Shown here piece by piece: positions 32,581 to 39,754 of a stretch of DNA of 50,089 bases (the stretch's first letter is position 1; each line of letters opens with the position of its first letter). The DNA comes from Chloroflexota bacterium. GTDB lineage: Bacteria > Chloroflexota > Limnocylindria > P2-11E. The stretch lies in contig VBFY01000008.1 in assembly GCA_005889405.1 (NCBI GenBank), positions 1 through 50,089 of the forward strand, given 5' to 3'. The position numbers and the translations under genes are program-made. The notes beneath the pieces were generated by a model that saw only the letters and a list, made by a program, of their open reading frames with translations, was not told the origin of the DNA and searched no databases.

Positions 32581-34139
32581 GTCTTCGCGGCGGTCGTGTG
32601 CGTTCTCACGGGTTGTTCGATCGGCAAGGTGAAGCGGAATACCGCACCGCCCTCCGCGCTGTTGCGTACGGAGATGCGGCCGCCGTGCGCCTCGACGAGA
32701 CCGCGCGCGACGGCGAGTCCGAGACCCGTGCCGCGAGGCGTTCCGCCGGAGGGACCGCGGAAGAACGGCTCGAAGACCCGATCGAGCGCGTCGTTCGGCA
32801 CGCCCGGCCCATCGTCCGAGACTTCGACGATCGCCTCCGCACCCGTGACCTGCGCGCTGATCACGATGGCCGTTCCCGGACGCGTGTGGCGCGCGGCATT
32901 CTCGATGAGGTTCGAAAGGACCTGGTCGATCTCGACGTAGTCGAGCGAGATCGGCGGAAGGTCTTCGGGCACATGCACTTCGACCGGGTGGTCCTGTGTG
33001 AGCGGTCGCAGGCGTCCGACCACGTCGTCGATGAGGGCGGCGAGGTCGTACCAGCTCCGCTCGGGGTGCAGCGTTCCGGACTCCATCCGGGAGAGATCCA
33101 GCAGATTGCTGACGATCCGGCTGAGCCGACGCGCCTCGGTCTCGATGTCCGAGAGGAAGCTCTCGCGCTCAGCCTCCGTCCAACGTACGTCGGTCTGCCG
33201 CAGGCTGCCCGCGGACGCGACGATCGAGGCGAGCGGCGTGCGCAGGTCGTGCGACACGGCACCGAGCAGAGCGTTCTTGAGCTCGTCCGTGCGCCGCAGG
33301 ATCTCCGCCTCCGTCGCGCGCCGACGCAGTCGTGAGCGCTCGATCGCGCCAGCGAGCTGTGTGGCGACCGAGCTAAGGATGCGATCGTCCGCAGGGTGGG
33401 GCCGAGGCGATGCGCGCACGATCGCGAGCGTGCCGGTCCGCCGCCCGCCTGCCTTAAGCGGCACGGCGTGCACCCGCTCATCGCGTGGGGCGCTGCCTGG
33501 GCCGTGAGGGTTCATCACGCGGATCCAACGCGCCCCGGATCCAGTCGCGGAACGAGGGGAGGGGATCCAGGCGGCGAGCGAGCCGATGTTGGCAGCAGCG
33601 AGCGCCGAAGCGTCACCCGCGATCGTCCGCTGCGGGAGACCATCGTCTTCGAGCTCGACCATCACGCCTGTGACGCCAAGGCCTTCGCGCAGGCGTTCCG
33701 TCACCGACGCCAATGCGGTTTCGAGATCGGGCTCGCCGAGCACGCGAGCGACCTCGAACATGAGCGTGGCGTCACGTGCGCGATCCGCGGCTTCATGCGC
33801 ACGGTCGCGCTGGTCCGCGGCGAGCTGACTGGTGATCACCGCGGTGACGAGGAACAGCACGAGTGCGAACCACTCTTTGGGGTCGCCGACGCTGAGGGTG
33901 TGCGTCGGCTCGACGAAGAACCAGTTGAACGCGAGGAACGACGCGATCGACGCTGTGATCGCCGGGCCGCGGCCGAGTCGGGTAGCGGCGCCCAGCACCG
34001 CCATGAGATAGAGCATCGAGATATTCGCCACCTGCGCGCGGGCCTCGATAACGCCGATGACGACACTGACCAGCACGACTGCCGCGAGCGCGGCCGCATA
34101 TCCACGAAGAGGAGCGATGCGCCCCATCGGAGCGAGCAT
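32577..34139 (-). CDS. KdpD-like histidine kinase lacking the N-terminal sensor domains
   Basis: A 520-residue membrane kinase. Residues 1-110 are the four-helix KdpD membrane domain (DUF4118; FNWFFVEPTHTLSVGDPKEW is characteristic). Residues about 125-265 form a GAF-like domain. HisKA has H297 (LLGAVSHDLRTPLASI) and the ATPase domain has N414 (LIENAARH), D442/D443-G-P-G and TGLGLAVARGL. The about 370-residue N-terminal KdpD sensor plus Usp domain of E. coli KdpD is absent. ATG 34139 is used; ATG 34127 is possible. It follows the Hsp70-like gene by eight bases and couples to kdpE. Sensor input may come from separate Usp or C-domain proteins nearby; this is inference. Confidence 0.9.
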   Translation of the reverse strand: MLAPMGRIAPLRGYAAALAAVVLVSVVIGVIEARAQVANISMLYLMAVLGAATRLGRGPAITASIASFLAFNWFFVEPTHTLSVGDPKEWFALVLFLVTAVITSQLAADQRDRAHEAADRARDATLMFEVARVLGEPDLETALASVTERLREGLGVTGVMVELEDDGLPQRTIAGDASALAAANIGSLAAWIPSPRSATGSGARWIRVMNPHGPGSAPRDERVHAVPLKAGGRRTGTLAIVRASPRPHPADDRILSSVATQLAGAIERSRLRRRATEAEILRRTDELKNALLGAVSHDLRTPLASIVASAGSLRQTDVRWTEAERESFLSDIETEARRLSRIVSNLLDLSRMESGTLHPERSWYDLAALIDDVVGRLRPLTQDHPVEVHVPEDLPPISLDYVEIDQVLSNLIENAARHTRPGTAIVISAQVTGAEAIVEVSDDGPGVPNDALDRVFEPFFRGPSGGTPRGTGLGLAVARGLVEAHGGRISVRNSAEGGAVFRFTLPIEQPVRTHTTAAKT

Positions 34140-34147
34140 ACGCGGCG

Positions 34148-35524
34148 CTAACGCGCGAGCGCGGCTTCTTCGACGCCCGGCATCGCGAGGCCAGACGCGA
34201 CGCTGGTGAACGTCGCCGCGTCGCGGACGCGCGCGTTCGGGAAGCGACGCGCGAGGAGCGCGCGGAAGGCTGGGATCGCGCTCGAGCCACCCGTGGTGAC
34301 GACTTCCGCGATGTCCGTCGAGCTCACCGTCGCTCGCACCAGGACGTCGGTGAGCAGCGCGTCCGTCTCGGTGAGCAGGGTCTCGATGAGGCGCTCGAAG
34401 CGACCGCGCGTCAGGCGCGCGTCGACGTCGACGGCGGCGTGGTGATACGAGAGGATCGCGGCGGGCGCGCTCGAGAGCGCGCACTTGGTGGCGTCCGCGG
34501 TCATGAAGATCTCGTACCCGAGCTGCAGCTCGATCGCGCTCCGTAGCGCGGCGAGCTCCCGCTTGGGCGCGCCCTGGCGGACGAGATCGTCGAGCGCCTC
34601 GAGCAGCGGCTTCTCGTTGAGCGCCGAAAGCGCGTGCCAGTCATGGAGCGCGTTCACGATGAACGCGGGAAGCCGGAGACGCTTCGGGCCCCACGTCGCG
34701 CGCGAGCCGAGCTGTGGCGCGACGACGTCATCGATGAGCCGTTCGGTGCAGCGGTCGCCGCCGATGTTGCGGCCGGCCGTCGCGAGCACCTCGAGCGCGC
34801 CGACGCTCTCGCGGCGCACGACCGCGAGGTCGAGCGTGCCTCCGCCGAAATCGAAGACGAGCGTCAGTCCCGGCGCGACCTCGGCCGCGTGAGCTGCTCC
34901 GACCGGCTCGAAGGCGAAGCGCACCTCACCGAAGCCGGCGAGCTCGGCCGCTCGACGCATACGCGTCACGGCGCGAGCCTCGGCAGCGGCGCCCCCGACG
35001 TATTCGACGGGACGGCCGATCGTGATCTCCGCGGGCATCTCTCCGACGAGCTCGTGCACCCGCTCGCGGACGTGGGCAAGGACTACCGCGATGAGATCCT
35101 CGAGCCCACGTGCTTCGCCGAACACGTTCGTGCTCACGTCGAGCGGGTCCCCGAGGAACGTCTTCAGCGCTTGGAACAGGCGGCCTGGCGACGACGTGTC
35201 GGTGTAGATCATCGCCTCGACCGTCTTCTGACGCGGATTCGACGACTCGAGGCGGATGCCGAGTGGCTTGAACTCCCGCGTGACCGGCCCGCGCTGCCGG
35301 TTGTCCGAAAGATAGGCCTCGATCGCGGGCCGCCCGACGAGGCTCGAGCCGTCGCGACGGACGTAGAGCACCGTCGGCATCGCCGCGCCCGCGAGCGGGT
35401 CGATGGGCAGCACCGTCGAGTGCTCGCCGTCCCAGACGGCGACCGAGGTGTTGGAGGTGCCGAAGTCGAGGCCGAAGCGCACGGGCCGCGATTGTCGCAT
35501 CAGCATGCGTCGCCTGCGGCTCAT
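34148..35524 (-). CDS. Hsp70-like ATPase without substrate-binding domain (YegD-like)
   Basis: A 458-residue actin/Hsp70-fold ATPase. Phosphate-1 is RFGLDFGTSNTSVAVW, phosphate-2 is LVFDFGGGTLDLAVV, and the adenosine motif is VVTTGGSSAIPAFRALLARR. The C-terminal substrate-binding domain of DnaK is absent, as in YegD-type proteins whose function is not settled. Start choice is unsure: ATG 35524, 35506 and 35500 are all in frame; the domain begins only after the last. It is first in a minus-strand operon with kdpD, kdpE and probably the stand-alone permease C-domain, which hints at a role in the same stress response. Confidence 0.87.
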   Translation of the reverse strand: MSRRRRMLMRQSRPVRFGLDFGTSNTSVAVWDGEHSTVLPIDPLAGAAMPTVLYVRRDGSSLVGRPAIEAYLSDNRQRGPVTREFKPLGIRLESSNPRQKTVEAMIYTDTSSPGRLFQALKTFLGDPLDVSTNVFGEARGLEDLIAVVLAHVRERVHELVGEMPAEITIGRPVEYVGGAAAEARAVTRMRRAAELAGFGEVRFAFEPVGAAHAAEVAPGLTLVFDFGGGTLDLAVVRRESVGALEVLATAGRNIGGDRCTERLIDDVVAPQLGSRATWGPKRLRLPAFIVNALHDWHALSALNEKPLLEALDDLVRQGAPKRELAALRSAIELQLGYEIFMTADATKCALSSAPAAILSYHHAAVDVDARLTRGRFERLIETLLTETDALLTDVLVRATVSSTDIAEVVTTGGSSAIPAFRALLARRFPNARVRDAATFTSVASGLAMPGVEEAALAR

Positions 35525-35582
35525 CGCAGGGTCGAGGCCGCCGGGCGTGTCACCGCCGGCGACCTCGCTGCGACGTGTTGGC

Positions 35583-36683
35583 CTAGCGCGCGGCCAAACC
35601 CGCCGCGCCCGCGGGAATGGTCGCGCCGTCGATCCGCATGAGGTGTCCATCCGCCGTGACGCGGAATGCGCTGATGGTCCTCGTGCCGCCGTCGACGGTG
35701 TACAGGAACTGGCTGTTGCGGCTGAGAGCCATGTCTGTGGTATGCGCGGCCGTGCTGTGCGCGGCCTGCGCGGCCACGAGCGTCAGGCTCCCGTCCTGAT
35801 CGATCGCGAAGCTGGAGATCGAGTCGCTCGCGGCGTTGGCCGTGAACGCGTAGCGGCCATTGCCGGTCACGACGAGCCAGCACGCAGCTGCCTGTGTCGT
35901 TGGTGCCGACGCGGTCACCGTGGTGAGCGTGCCGTTCGCCGCGAGCTGATACGACGACGCGGCGCTGAGGCCCGCCGGAGCGCCCGCGGCCTCCGAGACG
36001 AAGAGTTCATCGCGCAGGCCGAAGGCGAAACCGAAAGGCGTTGAGCCTGCTGACGGGTAGCTCGTCGGCGCGCCGGCGACGCCGCCTGCTCCGACGATGA
36101 AGGTCTCGAGCGTGCTCGTCCCCTTGTCGGTCACAACGAGCGCGTTGCCTGACGGCGCGAACTGGATCTGCGCCGGGGCGCTGCCGAGCAGGGTGTGCGT
36201 CGATCCCGTGACCGGTATGAGCGCGCCGTTCACCGACGAAAAACCCGAGATGGTCCGCGTGCCGGCGTTGAGCACGTACACGAGGCCACCGTTCGCGGTG
36301 ACGCTGATCGGCTGCGTGCCGCCCGAGGCGACGCGGTCGGTCAGAGTCAGAGCATCACCGTCGATCGCGAAGGCCGAGACGTCATTGCTGCCGGCATTGA
36401 CGGCGTAGAGCCAGGCGCCGTTGTCGTTGACGGTCACAGCGCCCTGCGAGCCGAGGCCGGACCCGCTGCCGAGGCCGCCTGTCGGATACGTCCCGCTCCA
36501 AGAGAGTGCGCCGGATGCCGAGCGCGCGTAGGCAAGGATCGCGTTCCCGGACGCGGCATTCGTTTCGGTGTAGACGTTGCCCGCGCTACCGCTTGCCGCG
36601 GCTGCGGGTCCGGTCGCAATGCCGCCGAAGATCAGCGTGGCAAGCGTCGCGTACGCGAGGATGCGTGTGAGGATGCGCGCCAT
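35583..36683 (-). CDS. Exported lactonase-like seven-bladed beta-propeller
   Basis: A 366-residue secreted protein. A signal peptide (residues 1 to about 31, ILTRILAYATLATLIFGGIA, ending AAA-ASG) precedes propeller blades of the 6-phosphogluconolactonase/YbhE family: WLYAVNAGSNDVSAFAIDGD, GLVYVLNAGTRTISGFSS, RYAFTANAASDSISSFAIDQ and FLYTVDGGTRTISAFRV. A cytosolic lactonase role is unlikely because it is exported; it may bind or hydrolyse an extracellular lactone or serve as a surface protein. ATG 36683 has an ideal GGGAGG site six bases upstream. Its promoter region carries a Pho-box-like repeat shared with the divergent two-component genes, so phosphate control is possible. Confidence 0.83.
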   Translation of the reverse strand: MARILTRILAYATLATLIFGGIATGPAAAASGSAGNVYTETNAASGNAILAYARSASGALSWSGTYPTGGLGSGSGLGSQGAVTVNDNGAWLYAVNAGSNDVSAFAIDGDALTLTDRVASGGTQPISVTANGGLVYVLNAGTRTISGFSSVNGALIPVTGSTHTLLGSAPAQIQFAPSGNALVVTDKGTSTLETFIVGAGGVAGAPTSYPSAGSTPFGFAFGLRDELFVSEAAGAPAGLSAASSYQLAANGTLTTVTASAPTTQAAACWLVVTGNGRYAFTANAASDSISSFAIDQDGSLTLVAAQAAHSTAAHTTDMALSRNSQFLYTVDGGTRTISAFRVTADGHLMRIDGATIPAGAAGLAAR

Positions 36684-36746
36684 GATGGTCCTCCCATTTT
36701 CGGTTCGCCTTCGTTGAGGGCGTGCAACGCATCCTCCGGGGCGACC

Positions 36747-36817
36747 GTGACAGTGCGATGACGCTCGCCGCGGTCGCACGCCCGTCGTGTCACGCGAATG
36801 TCATCGAACGCTGTCAC
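36747..36817. promoter_or_regulatory. Pho-box-like direct repeats in a divergent promoter
   Basis: On the minus strand GCGTCAT-cgca-CTGTCAC (36764-36747) has the 7+4+7 layout of a PHO box, with its GTCA elements 11 bases apart. On the plus strand TGTCAC (36788), TGTCAT (36799) and TGTCAC (36812) recur at 11- and 13-base steps just before the response-regulator start. OmpR/PhoB regulators bind such 11-base direct repeats. The elements face both divergent genes. The rest of 36684-36826 shows nothing else. Confidence 0.5.
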
Positions 36818-36826
36818 CGTGCGAAC

Positions 36827-37540
36827 ATGCTGGACGTGGCGACTGCGGCGGAGCACGCGCCGATCCTCGTGGTCGACGATGACCCCAAGATCCTCGAGCT
36901 CGTCCGCGTCTACCTCGAGCGCGAGGGCTTGGCTGTCATCACGGCGCCTGACGGGATCGCGGCCCTTGCCGCGATCCGACAGCGCGCGCCTCGCGCCGTC
37001 GTCCTGGATCGGATGCTGCCCGGTCTCGACGGTCTCGCGGTGATACGCGCGGCCCGCGCCGATTCGAGCGTGCCGATCCTCATGCTCTCCGCCCGCGGCG
37101 CAACGGCGGACCGCATCTCCGGCATCGCGACCGGTGCGGACGATTACCTGCCCAAACCGTTCTCACCCGCGGAGCTCGTCGTCCGCCTCAAGGCCCTCCT
37201 GCGACGGTCGACGCCGACCGACGGTCCGACCGGCCGGCTCGCCCTCGCCGACCTGGTCATCGACCCGGACCGGCATCAGGTCGTCCGCGGAGAGGAGCGC
37301 ATGACCCTCACCCATTCAGAGCTCGCCTTGTTGCTCGCGCTCGTCAACGCGCGCGGACGGATCGTGACCCGCGAAGCCCTGCTCGATTCGCTGTATGGCA
37401 AGAGCGAGGCGGAGGTCATGGACCGCACGGTCGACGTTTACATCCGAAGGCTGCGCGAGAAGCTGGGGGACGATCCCGACAAACCTCGATACATCGCCAC
37501 GGCGCGACGTGCCGGGTACCGCGCGCTCATCGACGAATGA
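36827..37540 (+). CDS. OmpR/PhoB-family response regulator
   Basis: A 237-residue regulator. The receiver has DDD at residues 17-19 (ILVVDDDPKI), phospho-acceptor D61 (AVVLDRMLPGLDG) and Lys in YLPKPFSPAEL. The winged helix (about 140-235) ends with MDRTVDVYIRRLREKLGDD and ARRAGYRAL, as in PhoB/PhoP/MprA types. ATG 36827 is chosen because the receiver begins ten residues later; the open frame further upstream covers the regulatory repeats. The stop overlaps the kinase start (ATGA). It probably autoregulates through the Pho-box-like repeats ending ten bases before its start. The phosphate assignment rests on those repeats only. Confidence 0.93.
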   Translation: MLDVATAAEHAPILVVDDDPKILELVRVYLEREGLAVITAPDGIAALAAIRQRAPRAVVLDRMLPGLDGLAVIRAARADSSVPILMLSARGATADRISGIATGADDYLPKPFSPAELVVRLKALLRRSTPTDGPTGRLALADLVIDPDRHQVVRGEERMTLTHSELALLLALVNARGRIVTREALLDSLYGKSEAEVMDRTVDVYIRRLREKLGDDPDKPRYIATARRAGYRALIDE

Positions 37541-38601
37541 GAGGCATGGCCGCGCAGATCGCGCTCGCGGTGCTCGTCGTTGCCGCGACGGTCGCCGTCG
37601 TGCTCGCCGTCGGCACGCTGGGCTTCGCCAGTCGCTCTTTCGCGCAGCTGATGGTCGACCACGGCGAGACTTTGGCCAGCGCGCAGGCGATGTTCGCCGA
37701 CGGGGTCGTGCGGTTCTTCGTCGGGGCGCTCGTGGTGGCTGCGATCGGAAGCGTCGTTCTCGCTGCCGCTCTTGGACGTCGCGTCGCCGCCCCGCTCCGA
37801 GAGATGAGCGGCGCCGCGCGGCTCGTGGCGGAGGGTGACTACGCCGTGCGCGTCGAGCGGCGCGGCCCGGAGGAGATCCGTTCGCTCGCTGACTCTTTCA
37901 ACCAGATGGCGGCGCAGATCGGCGAGCAGGAGCGCATGCGTCGCGAGTTCGTTTCCAACGCGGCCCACGAGCTGCGCACACCACTCACGAACCTTCAAGG
38001 GTATCTCGAGGCGCTGCGCGACGGCGTTCTCACCGCTGACCACGCGACCTTCGTGTCGCTGCACGAAGAAGTGGACCGCCTGGTAAGACTGTCGCGCGCA
38101 CTCGATGCTCTGGCAGAGGGCGACACCGCCCCGCGCGGGAGCGAGGCGATGCGCGAGATCGACATCCGCGAGGCGATCGCATCGGCCGTCGAGCTGCACT
38201 CGGCCGCGCTCGAACGAAGCGGTCTCCGTCTCGATCTGGAGCTGCCGCCGACACTCCGCGGTCGGGCGGACCCCGACCGTCTCGACCAGGTCCTCGCCAA
38301 CCTCCTCCAGAACGCGCTGCGCTACACACCCAACGGAGGACGGGTCAGCGTCGAGGCCGAGCAGCGCGCATCCGACATCCTCGTGACGGTCTCGAACACC
38401 GGAGGTGGCATCCCGCCCGAGGACCTTCCGCACGTGTTCGAGCGCTTCTACCGCGTCGACAAATCCCGTGACCGATCCAGCGGTGGAGCCGGCATCGGCC
38501 TCGCGATCGTGAAATCTTTGGTGGAGCTTGGCGGCGGCCGCGTCGGCGCGGAGTCCGGCGGTGGCCGGACGCGGTTCTGGTTCAGCCTGCCAGGCGACTG
38601 A
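37537..38601 (+). CDS. Membrane sensor histidine kinase (BaeS/PhoR-like)
   Basis: A 354-residue kinase. Two membrane helices (about 7-29 and 58-80) enclose an extracytoplasmic loop of only about 28 residues. A HAMP domain (about 81-133), HisKA with H144 (FVSNAAHELRTPLTNL) and an ATPase domain with N259 (NLLQNALRYTPNGG) and the G-box GAGIGLAIVKSL follow. The D-box reads VSNTGGGIPPEDL, with Asn287 where Asp is usual, a variant seen in some kinases. The short loop makes direct ligand sensing unlikely; input through a partner is more plausible. It pairs with the preceding regulator by ATGA overlap. Its last codons form the first copy of a 32-base tandem repeat. Confidence 0.93.
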   Translation: MRGMAAQIALAVLVVAATVAVVLAVGTLGFASRSFAQLMVDHGETLASAQAMFADGVVRFFVGALVVAAIGSVVLAAALGRRVAAPLREMSGAARLVAEGDYAVRVERRGPEEIRSLADSFNQMAAQIGEQERMRREFVSNAAHELRTPLTNLQGYLEALRDGVLTADHATFVSLHEEVDRLVRLSRALDALAEGDTAPRGSEAMREIDIREAIASAVELHSAALERSGLRLDLELPPTLRGRADPDRLDQVLANLLQNALRYTPNGGRVSVEAEQRASDILVTVSNTGGGIPPEDLPHVFERFYRVDKSRDRSSGGAGIGLAIVKSLVELGGGRVGAESGGGRTRFWFSLPGD

Positions 38602-38681
38602 GCGCGGGGCCCGACTGCCGTCCAGCCGACTGCGCCCAGGGCCGATTTGGCCATCCAGCCGACCGAGCGCAGGGCCGACTG
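38585..38681 (+). repeat. Three imperfect 32-base tandem repeats
   Basis: Copies begin at 38585, 38617 and 38650 (steps of 32 and 33), with a core like GCCATCCAGCCGACTGAGCG and then CAGGGCCGACT. The first copy lies in the final codons and stop of the kinase gene, so the array probably spread from coding DNA. A partial fourth match (TATCCAGTCG) lies near 38731. No flanking cas genes and no spacers occur. The rest of 38602-38757 contains nothing else recognisable. Confidence 0.65.
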
Positions 38682-38757
38682 TCAACGAATCGCGCTAGCC
38701 CGTATCCAGGACCTGTTCTTTTAGGACGGCTATCCAGTCGCGGACGTGGTAAGAACC

Positions 38758-38792
38758 TTGACAGCAATGTTGGTAGGTTTTATACAAGTCAC
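38758..38792 (+). promoter_or_regulatory. Near-consensus sigma-70 promoter of the heat-shock run
   Basis: TTGACA (38758-38763), a 17-base spacer, TATACA (38781-38786), then six bases and ATG 38793. It is the best promoter in the window and predicts a leaderless hspR message. An AACCT/AGGTT inverted repeat (38754-38758 and 38775-38779) flanks the -35 and spacer. A CTTGA half-site resembles half of the HspR HAIR operator, but the second half is not evident. Confidence 0.75.
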
Positions 38793-39158
38793 ATGGCAGG
38801 TGGTCACCGACCGGTGTACGTCATCTCCATCGCGGCCGGTCTCGCGGGCTGCCATCCGCGGACGCTGCGGATTTACGAGGAGGAAGGCCTGCTCGAACCG
38901 GTGAGGACCGAGACGAACATCCGCCTCTACTCCGACGACGATCTGCAGCGCGTGCGCGTCATCCGCTACCTCACACAGGTGCGTGGCGTGAACCTCGCGG
39001 GCGTCAAGCTCCTCCTTCATATGCGCGACGCCACGGATCTCATGGAGGACCTGATGAGGGAGCTCGCGGAGCTCGGGGCAGAGGATGACTCGATCGGCGC
39101 GGCGAACACTGCCGAAGACACACCAAAGCGCAGCCGGAACGAAGGCGCGCGATTCTAA
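38793..39158 (+). CDS. hspR: HspR-like MerR-family heat-shock repressor
   Basis: A 121-residue MerR-type regulator. Residues 9-80 hold the winged helix: YVISIAAGLAGCHPRTLRIY, EEEGLLEPVRTETNIRLYSD and DDLQRVRVIRYLTQVRGVNL. Residues 81-121 form a dimerisation helix and a charged tail. HspR represses heat-shock genes, with DnaK as co-repressor, in actinobacteria and Deinococcus-like lineages. Its place in front of hsp20, lon, dnaJ and clpB supports that role, with autoregulation at its own promoter. ATG 38793 is six bases after the -10. dnaK/grpE are not next to it. Confidence 0.88.
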   Translation: MAGGHRPVYVISIAAGLAGCHPRTLRIYEEEGLLEPVRTETNIRLYSDDDLQRVRVIRYLTQVRGVNLAGVKLLLHMRDATDLMEDLMRELAELGAEDDSIGAANTAEDTPKRSRNEGARF

Positions 39159-39172
39159 GGAGGAGAACGAAC

Positions 39173-39634
39173 ATGACCATCGCTCGATTCACCCCGATGA
39201 CTGACATCGTTTCCCTTCGCGACGCCATGGATCGTCTCTTCGAGGAGAGCTACATCCGTCCGACGATGTGGACGGGGCTCGCCGCGGGCCAGATGGCGGT
39301 CCCGGTGGACCTCTGGGAGACGAAAGATGCCTACCATCTTCGCGCTGACCTTCCGGGCGTGAGGCCGGACGAGCTGGACATCAACGCGACGAGCGACTCC
39401 ATCTCGATCAGCGGCGAGGTGAAGGGCAGGACCGACGTCAGCGAGGACGGCTGGCTCCGTCAGGAGAGGCGTGCTGGCAAGTTCCAGCGCGCGTTCACGC
39501 TCCCCGTCGCGATCGACCCGGCCAAGGTCGACGCGACATTCGACAACGGCGTCCTGCAGCTCGTGCTGCCGAAGGCCGAGAACGTGAAGCCGCGCACGAT
39601 CAAGATCAACGCAACGAACGCGAACTCGAAGTAG
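39173..39634 (+). CDS. Small heat-shock protein (Hsp20/alpha-crystallin)
   Basis: A 153-residue ATP-independent holdase that binds unfolding proteins in the cytosol. The N-terminal arm (1-40) is hydrophobic. The alpha-crystallin domain spans about 43-140: VDLWETKDAYHLRADLPGV, INATSDSISISGEVKG, GKFQRAFTLPVAIDPAKVDA and the closing FDNGVLQLVLPKAE. The oligomerisation I-x-I-type tail reads PRTIKINA. ATG 39173 has a strong AAGGAGGAG ribosome-binding site, the best in the region, fitting high expression in heat shock. It follows hspR by 14 bases. Confidence 0.95.
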   Translation: MTIARFTPMTDIVSLRDAMDRLFEESYIRPTMWTGLAAGQMAVPVDLWETKDAYHLRADLPGVRPDELDINATSDSISISGEVKGRTDVSEDGWLRQERRAGKFQRAFTLPVAIDPAKVDATFDNGVLQLVLPKAENVKPRTIKINATNANSK

Positions 39635-39654
39635 TACCAATACGAAAGCGGAAC

Positions 39655-39688
39655 GCGTGGCCGGGCGGAATGACAAGCCCGGCCACGC
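39655..39688 (+). terminator. 12-bp perfect hairpin between hsp20 and lon
   Basis: GCGTGGCCGGGC (39655-39666), a ten-base loop, and its exact reverse complement (39677-39688). GAAC/GTTC outside the stem extends the pairing after a one-base bulge. No T-run follows, so it is more likely an attenuator or mRNA stabiliser that limits read-through from hsp20 into lon than a full intrinsic terminator. The rest of 39635-39754 shows only an AGAGGA ribosome-binding site before lon. Confidence 0.7.
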
Positions 39689-39754
39689 CGTTCTCATAGC
39701 GAACACAGATCCGGCGCGCGATACCCGAACCCGCGAAAGAAACAGAGGACCAAA

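Noticed and set aside
35583-36683. Cytosolic 6-phosphogluconolactonase
   Set aside because: A clear signal peptide makes the pentose-phosphate role unlikely.
38585-38681. CRISPR array
   Set aside because: The repeats are contiguous without spacers, only three copies exist, and no cas genes are near.
38750-38792. Classical HAIR operator of HspR
   Set aside because: Only one CTTGA-like half-site is present; the matching ACTCAAG half at the right distance is missing.
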